64,000 nucleotides of DNA, taken from Typhlomys cinereus. Lineage: Eukaryota; Chordata; Mammalia; Rodentia; Platacanthomyidae. The position numbers and the translations under genes were made by a program. Below are positions 19,575-29,904 of this stretch, in pieces (position 1 is the stretch's first letter; the number at the start of each line of letters is the position of its first letter). The notes under the pieces were generated by a model. The model searched no databases and had not been told where the DNA came from. It saw only the letters and a program-made list of their open reading frames with translations. The stretch lies in the NCBI GenBank assembly GCA_023101885.1, contig JALPQD010000360.1, positions 806,001 through 870,000 of the forward strand, written 5' to 3'.

Positions 19575-20900
19575 AATTTTAATTTATTTTTGGTAACTAT
19601 TTTTTGAATTTTATTTTTCTTTTTTCTCTTCTCCTAATCCTCATGCAGTGCCCCTCTCCTTTTCCTACAACCCTTCATCTCCCCTGTCACACTCCCTCCT
19701 ATTTTCAAGTCTTTCTACTTGTGTGGCCCACTGTGCTTCATCTAGTTTGTCTTTGATGTCATGTGCTTGACATGATTCATGCTCCAGCACGTATCATCGA
19801 TCAGTGGGTATACCACTGAGGATAACACCTTCCTTTTTTCCCCCTATAAGTAGTAGTTCTCCTTAGTTTCTCAGGGAGGTGTGGAGCTTCTTGAGATCTT
19901 TCCTCTTTCCTGGTAAGATGTTGATAGTTGCCATGTTCATGGGGAAATTGTCATGTCCAGGAGATAGTGTATGGCCCACCACTTTCCCACTTTAGGTGCT
20001 TACAATCTTACCACTCTCTTCCTCAATGTTCCCTGAACCTTGGGGTGGGGGTGGGTGTGGCTTAAATGTCCTGATTAGGTCAAGCAGTCTGCAGTCACTT
20101 ATTTTCTGCAATTTGTTCAGTTGTGTTTTCTGTAGCAAATGCCTTCTATTGCAGAAGGAGGCTTTGAGGTTGAGTGCTGAGTGCTCCTCCAATCTATGGG
20201 TACAATAAAAGATGTTTAAAAGGCAATTTGGTGTAGTGTTTTCATAGCTAAACTTTCAAAGCCTGCTCTTTCCTTGGGACTCGTGTCTTCCCCTTTCATA
20301 GGTTCTTATTCTAGTTTGTAATGATAGGAATATGATTCCTTCTGACAAGTGGGCCTTAAATCCAATCAGAAAGCTGTTGGTTGTCTCCTAGTGTTCATGC
20401 CACTGTTACACTGGTGGTCACCTCTTGCCATTTTGGTTGTTTTTGCAACTTGCACATTTCACACATTGATGAGATTTTTGATTGTTTTTCTCTCCTGGTA
20501 GCTTCCATAGTACTTCCTGATACTTTGCAAGCTATCCAGCAAGGAGGAAGCTTCCAGACCAGTTCCAGCTAATGTTTTTTGTCCATGTCCTATCATCCAC
20601 ACGTGTTGTGTCTTCAGTAAAAGGATCTTACTATCAGTTTCTGGAGGGCAACCAAGAGTAATGACAAAAACCTTATACTGTTTGGAAGGCCTTTGAGGCC
20701 TCTCTGATCAATAGCTTATCAGGAAATATTTCATGCCTTCTGCTTCTAGTATTGTTTAATTGTCTCTGGGTTCTAAGTGGAGCAGCCCAGGGTATTATTT
20801 GTTTTGCCCTATTTTCCTCTGTGTGCTCCTCTGTACAGGGGCTATCCATTATTGTGCTTTTTTTTAAGCTAAAATATTTTGACATATTTATCTTACAGGA
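19575..20900 (-). mobile_element. LINE-1 Lx-type 3' UTR (antisense), about 1.3 kb
   Basis: A T-rich left end is the reverse poly-A. Antisense Lx-type 3' UTR landmarks follow: TTCCTCAATGTTCCCTGAACC, ATCTATGGGTACAATAAAAG, AAATCCAATCAGAAAGCTGTTGG, GCTATCCAGCAAGGAGGAAG and GAGGGCAACCAAGAGTAATG. The order matches what I recall of rodent Lx elements. No ORF2 coding part is attached, so this is a 5'-truncated insertion. Confidence 0.85.
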
Positions 20901-20904
20901 GGTT

Positions 20905-21295
20905 GCATTCCACATTCTCAAGGCAGTAAAATTTTTACACTATAGTGACATGAATGAACTGCCTACGGGGAAACTGTGCCCAATCTGAGCAGGAGGAAGG
21001 GGAATCTCAGGTTCATTTGAGGTTGTTTGCTGGTTAGTAACTGAGCAAGATGTATAGTCTAGGGAAAGAGGTAACTAGACAGGAGCCAAAGGCTAGTGCA
21101 CCAGCAGAACTCATGACTGCAGGATGCTATACTGTCACCCCAATTGGCTGGGACCGGAACAGCTGGCCAGAGCAGGCTGCCAACGTTCCTTGCTTCATTG
21201 TGATGGCATCTCCAAATTATTCATAGGCTTGAGTATTGGCTGCCCCTACCATGGTTCTGATACTATGGCACATCCCAAATTTCCATATAAGGACA
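20905..21295. other. No gene or clear repeat seen
   Basis: Possibly the 5' continuation of the L1 3' UTR piece, but I cannot match it. Confidence 0.3.
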
Positions 21296-21300
21296 GAGAA

Positions 21301-21705
21301 GTTATGGTGGTTGACTACTGGTGTCAATTTGACAGTGAAGGCTTGAACTCTGCACATATTTGTAGAGAATCAGTAGTTGAATTAATCCTTGAGTAAGCCT
21401 ACAGGATATTGTCTAATTGGCAAGCCAACGATGGGTAGGACTATTCTCTGGGTATCTGGAAGAGATGGAGTTGGCATTCTTTGGTGTATTTGGGCAGATA
21501 TGCTGTCTGGCAAGTGAGGATTGTTCCTCTTTCAGTAATCCCTGTGGATATGGTGTGTCCAGTTTCCTAGGCTTCTTGTGTTGGTACGAGCTCTTCTGTC
21601 AATCTGGACAAGGAACCATAACCAGATAACCACAAGCCAGCATAAAAATCCCTTGTTCGAATAATCCATTTTGTGGTGAATTTATCAGCACCATGAAGAG
21701 TACCT
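21301..21705 (+). mobile_element. 400-bp repeat family, copy A
   Basis: Begins near GGTGTCAATTTGACAG and ends GAATTTATCAGCACCATG. Shared internal words include GATATGCTGTCTGGCAAGTG, GTGGATATGG and TTGTGTTGGTACGAGC. Family layout: 5' GTCAACTTGAC-like start, 3' AATAAAC, CTTGTTCCCTTAAG, then ATTTATCAGCAACC. It could be a URR1-related hAT nonautonomous element or a solo LTR; I cannot decide between them. Confidence 0.7.
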
Positions 21706-21724
21706 GTGGCAGAAGGGGAATAAA

Positions 21725-22000
21725 CTCTACCCTGATCCACCCCCTGATTCATTTTGGAAATTCCCCATCTTTCCCCTGGCCTAGCTCATGTATGATCCCC
21801 CTACTTTCTTTAAGCTCGACAATGAGTCTGTGCTGCCCCAGACTTTCAGACACAACTCATTCTGAGAACACCTGCATTTGCCCCTTGAGTGTGCACTTTC
21901 TCTTTGCAATAAAAAATGCTGTCTCCCTTTACCTCGTATTCTCTCTGAATTCTTTCTAAAGGTATCAGGAACCTGAAATCACTGCATAGAGATCTGTACT
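21725..22000 (+). mobile_element. Possible ERV LTR 3' portion
   Basis: TTTGCAATAAAAAATGCTGTC, CTCTCTGAATTCTTTCT and AAAGGTATCAGGAACC resemble the polyadenylation signal and R/U5 region of an endogenous retroviral LTR. No internal gag or pol sequence is visible. Family unknown. Confidence 0.4.
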
Positions 22001-22129
22001 CTGTTTTCCCTGAGGAACTTCTTCCAGCCAGTGACAGTTATGGATCTTGGATCAAACCTTTGAATATGGTTGGTTTCCTAAGGTTGGCTGGAGAGGGCAA
22101 GTGAATCCCAGAAGATGAGAAAGAGCAGC

Positions 22130-22370
22130 TGGGGGGATGGCTCAGGAGTTAAAGCCTTCCCTTTGCTTTTGTAAGCAAAAGTATCTGAGTTTGGATTCTC
22201 AAATCCTGCGTGAAAATGCTGGGTGGATATGACGGCAGCCTGTAATTCCCATCCTGGATGGTAGAGCCAGGGGAACCCCAAAGCAAAGCAATAAGGAGGC
22301 AGAACAATCCAAGATGAGCCCTGATGTTACCCTTAGGCCTCCACAGTCATGCACACTCAAGTGCCCTCTT

Positions 22371-22422
<52 letters not shown>

Positions 22423-22435
22423 ACAGGCAAAATAA
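22130..22435 (+). mobile_element. CA-tail B2-superfamily SINE
   Basis: Head GCTGGGGGGATGGCTCAGG, body CTGTAATTCCCATCCTGGATG, AAAGCAAAGCAATAAGGAGG, CAAGTGCCCTCTTGTACA, then about 50 bp (CA)n at 22374-22425 and an AATAAAAAAG tail. Essentially full length. Confidence 0.9.
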
Positions 22436-22439
22436 AAAA

Positions 22440-23340
22440 GTGAGAGAAAGGAAGGAAATACACGTGTAGTGAACTTAACTCTGAAATAGGCCCATTTCAC
22501 ATATGGAGAAATAGAGGTGAAGTGGTCTCCATGGTGAGTTACCTTGTTGATTCACCTCTATACTCCTTTCCATACCGTTGCTGTGTGCTCACTGTGTCCA
22601 CTTGCCAGAGAGAGAGAGAGAGAGTTTTCTGTCCCAATAACATGGAGTTCAGTCATGGGAGATGCACTAGGCCAGTGAGCAGTAATGACATACTCTCTGT
22701 CTACATAGATGCTTTAAGAACTGTTGCTTGGTGTGGGCATTGTACTTTTTTTTTTTTTTTTTGGCTTTCTTACAAGATGAAGCAAAAAGCTACTTCCTTA
22801 GCATGTATTCTGGGATGGAAAAGACACCAGGAACAGAGCCACAGGAAGCTGTGATAGAGGATATGTAGCATTCAGCTGAGCTAAAGTTTGATTTCATACA
22901 TCATTAGAAATTTGGGACTGCTTGTTACTACAGCCTCACACAGCAAAAATTGACTAATTTAGTCACTTTGCTAGTAACCTGTCTATGTTGGAATCTGAAC
23001 CAGGTGAAATGTCAGTCCTCTCTGGGTTTTTTCTCCCTTATTTCAGCATCCCCTAATAATTCATTCTTTAAGGATACTAGTTAGGTCTGTGGACTACCTT
23101 GTCCTTCCCTTAAACAAGAACTGTCTTACAAAAATGGTCTCAGAGTTTTCATTCCAACACATTTATTTTGAAGGGAAATGTTATCTCCCCATGAAAGGAA
23201 AAACAGTATCACCATGAATAATTAGAAGTTATAAAAAATGTGATTAAAGCCATATTACAAAATTCTAGTTAGAATACTTTTGGTTGCAAAGATCTGAGCT
23301 TGAAACGGGAGCTTTGGCAAATGTTACAGGGATATTCAAA
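22440..23340. other. Unique sequence, no gene seen
   Basis: A (GA)7 run near 22610 and a T16 run near 22747 are the only simple repeats. A faint MIR-like patch may lie at 22950-23010. No exon supported. Confidence 0.35.
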
Positions 23341-23347
23341 ACACATC

Positions 23348-23790
23348 ACTCCTGTTGCAGTTTACCTACATGGTTGCTGATAAAAATCACCATCAAATGA
23401 CTTAAGGGAACAAGGGGTTTATTCTCTTATGGTAGTCTGGTTACAGTTCTTAGTTCAGCTTGGCAGGAAAGCTCATACTAACACCCAGGCTGAGGGAACT
23501 GGCCACACACACCATTTCCACACATAGCTGAGAGAGGAACGATCCTCACTTGCCAGACCAGCATGTCTGGCCAAGTATACACAAGGATGCTAACTCTCTC
23601 AACCAGCTCCCTCCATATTATTGACCTGCCTGGGGACTAGTCCCACCTATCATGGGCTGGGCCTTCTGCATCCATTAAACAATATCCTGCAGGTTCACTC
23701 TTGGCTTAACCACCAGTTCTGTACAAATGTGCCCAGAGCTTGGACCCTCAACCGTCAAGTTGGCATCTGTAACTAACTACGACAAGCCCC
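23348..23790 (-). mobile_element. 400-bp repeat family, copy B (antisense)
   Basis: Starts CTGTTGCAGTTTACCTACATGG (reverse of the family 3' end), contains TTGCTGATAAAAATCACCATC, CTTAAGGGAACAAGGGG, CAGACCAGCATGTCTGGCC, and ends near AGTTGGCATCTGTAACTAACT. Near full length. Confidence 0.75.
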
Positions 23791-23924
23791 AGGCTGAGAC
23801 TTTGTCCCTTAATAAATCACAAAGAAAGAAAAGTAATGGAAAAAGGAACAATTTCCTTCTAATATAGGTTGGTATGGCCAAATACCATGTCTTTTTTTAA
23901 TGTAAAATTCATTTTTTTTTGCAT

Positions 23925-24201
23925 ATGTAGGTATGTGTGTGTACATGTGTATATGTGGTTATCTGTAAAAGAGCATACTGTATTTGCTTGTGGAGACCTA
24001 TGGATGACTTTGGGAATCATCCTGGATTACTTTAGATCCTTATTGCTTTGCTCTGGAGTTTCCCAGACTCTGTCTTCGAGGGTCAGATGTGCAGGCCACT
24101 GCCATTTCTGTCTGATATTTTTATATGAGATCTCGGGATCTGAACTTGGGTCCTTCTGCTTTCGAGGCAAAGGCTTAATCCCTGAGCCATCTCTCCAGCC
24201 C
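23925..24201 (-). mobile_element. CA-tail-type SINE (antisense)
   Basis: A GTGTGTGTACATGTG tail remnant leads into GGAGACCTATGGATGAC, GGGAATCATCCTGGATTAC, TTTCCCAGACTCTGTC, GGGATCTGAACTTGGG and CTGAGCCATCTCTCCAGCCCC. Confidence 0.88.
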
Positions 24202-24204
24202 CTT

Positions 24205-24635
24205 ACCTATACAATTCTTTTACAGAACAGCCAGTGATGATACAGTCCTTGTACGAGGAGTTTCCTTTCCTTTTGGTCACATGTCAGAATTGCAAACACT
24301 TAACTGAGCACGTAATTCATGCCAAGTATTCTCTGACATGCTTTTCTCAGTTTATTACCAGGTGGGTCAATCTTTCTGAGCTACCATCACAAAAATGCCA
24401 GTCTGAGCAACTTATAAATATCAACATTTACCTTTCATTGTTCGAGATGTTGGAAATCCAAGATCCAGGATTCAGGCATTGGCACATTTGGTGTCTGATG
24501 AAGGCTGGTTATCCAAAGTGATGTCTTGATGTCCTGCCATCTGGAGGGGGTACTTCAGTGACCTCAGAGAGTGCAAACGAAAAAAGGACCAAAGGACAGA
24601 ATAAAAAGGGACTAACTCCCTTATTCAAGCTCACT
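24205..24635. other. No gene or clear repeat seen
   Basis: A patch at 24296-24350 (CACTTAACTGAGCACGTAATTC) may be a MIR/L2 trace. Nothing firm. Confidence 0.3.
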
Positions 24636-24639
24636 ATGA

Positions 24640-25040
24640 ACACTAATCCCAGTACTCCCATGTCTGACTACCACTATCTTTCAGGTCAATTCTGATATTT
24701 CCAGTCCATGGTAGGTGGGACTGATCCCCGGGCAGGTGATTGAGACCGAGGGAATTGGCTGAGAAAGTTGATACTCTTTGATCTACTTGGTCAGACATGC
24801 TGGTTTGGCAAGTGAGGATTGTCCCTCTCTCAAGAATCCTGTGGATGTGGTTGGTGTGACTAGTTCCCGGATCCCCTGATGTTGGTGTGAGCTCCCCTGC
24901 CAAGCTGAATGAGGAACTATAAACAGAACTAGCATAAGAGAAAATAAAACTTAATGCAACAATGGGTTTTATTTTCTCTTATGCTAGTTCGGTTTATAGT
25001 TCCATTGTGCATTTATCAACAGCATGCAGAATAACGGCTA
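24640..25040 (+). mobile_element. 400-bp repeat family, copy C, rearranged 3' end
   Basis: Shares GGTCAGACATGCTGGTTTGGC, AAGTGAGGATTGTCCCTCTC and GATGTTGGTGTGAGCTCCCC with the other copies. At the 3' end the expected AATAAAC-to-ATTTATCAGC segment is replaced by an inverted copy of the preceding 38 bp (see 24913-25003), after which CATTTATCAACAGCATGCAG resumes in the normal direction. Confidence 0.75.
24913..25003. repeat. 38-bp inverted repeat (hairpin), 15-nt loop
   Basis: The left arm at 24913-24950 and the right arm at 24966-25003 are reverse complements with one mismatch. The arm reads GGAACTATAAACAGAACT and continues into AGCATAAGAGAAAATAAAAC. The loop is 24951-24965. Such a near-perfect palindrome inside one old repeat copy suggests a single template-switch event. 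Confidence 0.95.
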
Positions 25041-25044
25041 CTGG

Positions 25045-26262
25045 CTTAAGAATTCTGCTTGTCTCCAGGGGCTGTGTCCTTGACCGGAAGTTCCTTCTGA
25101 CTGCTCACCTGGGCCTTTCCAATGAAGCCATGAGGCGCTTCTCTTCCTTGTAGTGTGTTAGTGTGGTGGCTGTTTCAGGGGATTGTTCTGGGGCCGTGCC
25201 AGGATGTACCCCTGAGGGAATCTGGTCAGGACGAGGAGGTTATCAGGCACTGTCTTCCTGTGCTTTTTTTTCTGCTGGATCTCTACTCTCCATGCACTGA
25301 CTAGCTACATCTTTGCAACCAGCTTCCGCTAACATGCATGCACACATGCCAATAGATCAGGCGCGTGGGTCTTCTGATTTAGGCAAGGCTTGCCCACATG
25401 TCTGTGGCCTCCTCCAAGGTTGCCTGGGACTTTGGCTAGTCTAGAGTGGCCTCACTCACATGTCTTATTCTCAGATATATACTGGCTTCAGTGATTGGGA
25501 GACTGGGCTTTGTGTATCTTCTTATCTGGCAAACTATTCGGGTTTGTACCTGCAGCTATTGGAACAGGTTCCAAGGTGTGTGTGTGTGTGGACAGGTTCT
25601 ATATCTTTTCAGAAAAGGAGCTGGGAAGTCGTGTGGCCAGGGTGCAAAGGTTGGGGACCGAGGAGAGCTTTGCCAATTTTGCAACCTAACAATGTACGAC
25701 TTCTTCACTAGGCTTGGAGTGACCCAAACCACGGGATTGAACCGTGGCCATTTTTCTTTCTGAATGCCTGGCACACATTGGGCATCCGAGTCAAATCGAT
25801 GGGACGAGTCTTGGTGGCAGCCGCTCTGCCTGGCCTCTGGTGCTCGGGCTCACCACGTCTGTTCCACCTCACTGGCTGGGGCATCATGGCACCGGCCGGC
25901 CATTCTCAGGTCTGCTTCAGCTGAAGGCATCTCCTCTTTCTCCTGCCCTCCTTCTGTCGCTGTCTTACCATCCCTCCTTTTTCAGCACCTGCAGCTGAAG
26001 GATTAGCGTGTCTCTTTCTTTAGCATGTACACTGCTGGGGGCAAAGCCCTCTCCTGTCTTGTTCTCTGGTTCACAGTGGATACTCAACACCCGAGACTGC
26101 TTTGAGGCTCGAGCAACTTCACCCCAAGGCCTGTGGCGACCCCCATCCCATGAAGTAGCCCCTGGCTGGCTAACTTGCAGGAACTGCAGTATCTCCATGA
26201 TAGTACCTTCCGGGGTGGCTGGTTTCCCCAGACCATGTGGATTTTGTGTGTGTTAGACAATA
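25045..26262. other. Mostly unrecognised; faint MLT1/MIR traces at 25430-25790
   Basis: GTGGCCTCACTCACATGTCTT resembles MLT1, and GAATGCCTGGCACACATTGGGC resembles a MIR 3' end. The rest is unique, with overlapping antisense and sense open frames of 60-105 codons that show no protein-family character. Confidence 0.35.
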
Positions 26263-26264
26263 TG

Positions 26265-26400
26265 TTCATAGCCACTGAGGCCCCTGGACTTTGGGGGAGT
26301 TACTATGCTTCTCTGTGCCTCAGTTTCTTTGCCTACAGGAAGAAGAGGAGGACAAACATATCAGCCACCCCTAGAGTTTTCAAGAAAATGAGCTGATGAC
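26265..26400 (+). repeat. MIR SINE remnant
   Basis: GGGGGAGTTACTATGCTTCTC, TGTGCCTCAGTTTCTTTGCC and GAGGAGGACAAACATATCAGCC follow MIR core order. Confidence 0.7.
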
Positions 26401-26404
26401 TGAG

Positions 26405-26925
26405 CAGATGGGGAACATGTTGTCGTTGTTGTTTGTACTGTTACTGTTTATGTGGGCAGTGACCATATTTGACAGAAGGACAGGACGCTCGGCTGGGCTT
26501 CAGGAGCAACTGGACAGACACTACTGGCAAGTCCTTGTGAACGCAAGCAGCTGAGGGATTTGGCTTCCTGCCTCTGTCTCGTAGCCTCAGGGTTCTCTGA
26601 TTCCTGCGTCTGCCCAGTTCTCCTTTCTCTGCCCTGGGGTCCAAGTCTGCGCTGGTCGGCTCTGCTGCTTCCGGTCAGCCTTTACACTTCTTTCTCCACT
26701 GGCCCAGAGAGCAGCTCGTAGGTCTAATTCTACACTTCTGGAACAATGTGATTGGCTTTCTTGAAGCCAGAGACCCTGTCCTGTGTCAGCTATGGTCAAG
26801 GCCTGTGGACATGGAAAACATTATTTTAGGGTTCCCTCCTGTGGGCGAGGCAGGGCAGGTGTAGGGAAGCAGGCCAGGAGGTGGGCAGAGATGACAGTGA
26901 GTGGTGGCTGTGACTAGATTTGTTT
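26405..26925. other. Unique sequence, no gene seen
   Basis: No repeat recognised and no coding segment with splice context. Confidence 0.35.
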
Positions 26926-26929
26926 TTTA

Positions 26930-27165
26930 AGGCTACCGCGTCCCCTTCCTTTATTTCCTCCCCTCCCTTGTCTCCCCTCCTCTTCCCTGATTTCCCCTCC
27001 CCACTTCTCCTTTCTTCTTTCCTATTTCCTCCTCTTCTGGCCTCTCCTGTCCCTTCCCTTTTTTCTTCCCCTCCCTTTCCTTTTCCTCCTTCTGCCCTTC
27101 TTTTCTTCCTCCCCTTTATTTCCCATTCTTTCTCCTTCCTCTTCCTTTTCCCCTTCTTTTGTTTT
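26930..27165 (+). repeat. Pyrimidine-rich tract
   Basis: About 230 bp of CCCTTCC, TTCCTCC and CTTTTCC blocks without a fixed period. Open frames rich in P/S/L/F result from composition. Confidence 0.85.
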
Positions 27166-27262
27166 TAATCTCTCTATGAAGCCCAGATTGGCCTTGAGTT
27201 CTAGTCTCCCATCTTACTCCCTGAGCACTAGTATTACGGGCTTGTACCATCATGCCTTTCTC
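27166..27262 (-). repeat. B1 SINE fragment (antisense)
   Basis: AATCTCTCTATGAAGCCCAG, GATTGGCCTTGAGTTCTAG, GAGCACTAGTATTACGGGC and TGTACCATCATGCC match reverse B1. Confidence 0.75.
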
Positions 27263-27547
27263 TGTCTGCTTTTCAAGTCTCCCAACATATGCTCCCACTC
27301 AGCCTTCCTAATATTGTTTTTTAAATACTCCCCAGTGGATTTACCTCTAATTACTCTAGACTCTTGCTTTCTGTCTCTACAAATCACTTGGCTGTTTCTT
27401 GATCTTATATTTTGGCTGCCGCAAATTGTGGAAGCATCACAGAACCCTTGAATTCGGAAGTTGGAAGGGAAAATTGCTTTTCTATGCTTGTAATAGATAA
27501 ACACCTACACCCATATCCTCGTGTATTTACTAAAACAGTCTTAGACT

Positions 27548-27770
27548 AAACAGGGGGCAAAAGATGGCTCAGTGGGTAAAGGCACTTGCTGCCAAGCTTG
27601 ATAACCCAAGTTCACTTCCCAAAACTGACATGGTGGAAGGAGATAATCAACATGGGCAAATCGTCCTCTGATCTCCACATGTATCGTGGTGGGCACACGT
27701 CCACAGAATGCACATACACAAGTAAAACGAATAAATATAAAAAATGTAAAACTTCCATTTTTAAAAAATT
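27548..27770 (+). repeat. B3 SINE
   Basis: AAGATGGCTCAGTGGGTAAAGG, GCCAAGCTTGATAACCCAAG, GACATGGTGGAAGGAG, CGTCCTCTGATCTCCACATG and an AATAAATATAAAA tail are the B3 layout. Confidence 0.85.
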
Positions 27771-27925
27771 AAGCTAAACATTTGGCTCTACAGTGTTCCA
27801 ACTTCATGTACAATGTCTGTATTCCATGGGAGAACATGTACAACTGCTGAAGAAATGGCCACACAGAATCCCATTTCATGAATGAGCTGAAAATTCCTTA
27901 ACGTATTCTCAGCTTTCAACCTTGT
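27771..27925. other. Short unique interval
   Basis: No feature seen. Confidence 0.3.
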
Positions 27926-27929
27926 TCAT

Positions 27930-28270
27930 TTCGTGGGTTAAATGTGAAGTGTCCCCCACAGACTCTTGCATTTAAACACCTAGTTCCCAGCCAAGGATGC
28001 TTTCTGGGGAGGTTGTGGAACCTCTTGGAGTTGGGGGTGTTGCTGGAGAAAGTGGGTCTTGGGGAGTGAGACTAGTGACTTGTAGCCTGACGCCACACCT
28101 TGCCCCATCTCTACCGCCTGACCTGCCCGGAAACTTCTGCTGCCGCCGTCACCAGCTGTTCCTGCCGCCATCTTTCCTGCCATGATGGTCCGCGCCTCCT
28201 TAAACCATGAGCCCAAACCTTCTTCCTCTTGCATTTCTTCTTGTGAGGCAGTGTGGTCACCGAGAAGGAG
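27930..28270 (+). mobile_element. Solo MaLR LTR (ORR1-like)
   Basis: GTTAAATGTGAAGTGTCCCCC, ACACCTAGTTCCCAGCC, GGTTGTGGAACCTCTTGG, GCTGGAGAAAGTGGGTC, GCCATCTTTCCTGCCATGATGG and CATGAGCCCAAACCTTC follow the rodent ORR1 layout closely. Confidence 0.75.
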
Positions 28271-28274
28271 ACAC

Positions 28275-28800
28275 CTCATGATGCAGCCTTATAAATGACA
28301 AGTTTTGAAATCCCGTGTCTGTCATAGAATAAAGATAATTGCACATCCCATGTTCTAGATTAGGGGTCCAACTTCACAGGAGCTGGGCAGCTGCCTTCAA
28401 TAGATATAAGAATACCTGTAAATAAACCTCAAGAAAGCTCTTTTATTATATAAATGAGGCAAAGAAATGCATAATTTATCAGTACCTACTTACCATTTTT
28501 TAATTGTATGTGATTTTTTTTATTCTTTAAAATTACCTATTTATCTTTTAATCTACTTTTATTTTATTTTCTTTTCCCAGAGCTCTGGGTGTAAAAGGTT
28601 TGCTTTCTTTAAGTGTGCCTTAAGGAAAAAGAAGTACAAGTGGGATAATGCAGCTTGAAAACTGACAGTTGTAGTGATTGGAAGGCAACGAGACATGGTG
28701 GGGACTGCAGCAACGTGCAAGGAGCAGGTCTTGTCTGAATAGACGCCGCCAGTCAGTTCAAGTCAGTTGTGACCAATGTGGCAATACAAGCATATTGCAA
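28275..28800. other. AT-rich unique sequence
   Basis: No repeat or gene recognised. Confidence 0.3.
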
Positions 28801-28802
28801 GT

Positions 28803-29240
28803 TCCTTCCTTCCTTCCTTCCTTCCTTCCTTGCTTCCTTCCTTCCTTGCTTCCTTCCTTCCTTCCTTCCTTGCTTCCTTCCTTCCTTGCTTCCTTCCTTG
28901 CTTCCGTCCTTCCTTCCTTGCTTCCGTCCTTCCTTCCTTGCTTCCTTCCTTCCTTCCTTGCTTGCTTCCTTCCTTCCTTGCTTCCTTGCTTCCTTCCTTC
29001 CTTCCTTCCTTACGCTTCCTTCCTCCTCCTCCTCCTTCTTCTTTGTTCTTTTCCTCCTCCCTCCCTACTCTTTCTTCTCTTCTTTCTTTTTCTTTCTTCT
29101 TTCTTTCTCTTCCTTCCTTCCTTCCTTCCTCCTTCCTTCCTTCCTCCTTCCTTTCCTTCCTTCTTTCTCTTCTCTTCCTTCCTTCCTTCTTTTCTTTCTT
29201 TCTCTTCTTCTTCTTTCTTCTTTCTCTATCTTTATTTCTT
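28803..29240 (+). repeat. TTCC/TTGC pyrimidine minisatellite
   Basis: The first 205 bp are TTCC runs punctuated by TTGC or TTCCGTCC variants at irregular 8-28 bp intervals; the remainder is TTCC, TTCT and CTCC low-complexity sequence. Overlapping stop-free frames of 164-231 codons on both strands are artefacts. Confidence 0.95.
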
Positions 29241-29299
29241 TTCAGGCAGGAAATCAAAATTGATATGGAAATTTCCTAATTTTACAGTGTTGATAATTT

Positions 29300-29900
29300 A
29301 TTTTATTTATTTATTTATTTATTTTAAATTCAAAATTTCTTTTTTTTTATTTCAGCTCATACAAACTTATTAGGTACACCAGTTCCCTCCCTCTCTCCTC
29401 CTCCCCCCCGTACCCCCTGCTCCCCCTCCCCACCCCTCTCCCTCCCCATCCCCCAGTGCCTCCCACCCCAATTCCAGAGAGTCCTTTCTTGTGCATGTCT
29501 GATTTCCTCTGGGCCCTCCTCTCCGATGACGTACAAGGACCCAGTGGCCTTTCTCCTGAACCCTTTCCCGTGTCCCCTTAGGTATAGGAACACTGCTGTG
29601 GCTGCCATCCCTTTGCCTTCAAGGATCTTGGTGCCTTTAGCAGATGCTAGACTTTGTGAGGTCAACAGTGTGTTGGACAATGCGCAGGGCATGCAAAGTC
29701 CAATTATGATTGCTTCAGCCCTAACTAGTATAGAGTATCTTACATATCATTGCTCCTCCCATCCTTTTGCTCTTACATTCTTACCGCCCCCTCTTCCGCA
29801 AATTTCCCTGAGCTTCAAGATGGGGAGAGACTAAGCTGGCCTAGTTCTAGGTGGTTGATATAGAGTCTCTGAAGTTCTGGATTGTGGTTTGTTGATTTTC
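29300..29900 (-). mobile_element. LINE-1 Lx-type 3' UTR (antisense)
   Basis: A (TTTA)n T-rich left end is the reverse tail. A C-rich tract at 29403-29455, TACCGCCCCCTCTTCCGCAA, TTCCCTGAGCTTCAAGATGG and the following GTTGATATAG fit the rodent L1 3' UTR. The G-rich polypurine tract read on the minus strand is a known L1 3' UTR hallmark. Confidence 0.8.
29403..29455 (-). other. G-quadruplex-capable tract in the L1 3' UTR
   Basis: On the minus strand there are at least eight G runs of 3-7 separated by 1-4 nt (plus strand: C7, C5, C5, C4, C4, C3, C4, C5). This satisfies the usual quadruplex pattern with large redundancy. Confidence 0.85.
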
Positions 29901-29904
29901 TTTT

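Noticed and set aside
22747..22762. T16 run as a possible reverse SINE or L1 tail
   Set aside because: No recognisable element body follows it.
28678..29373. 231-codon Ser/Leu/Pro/Phe-rich frame and 164-codon Arg/Lys/Glu/Gly antisense frame
   Set aside because: Pure consequence of the TTCC/TTGC pyrimidine array.
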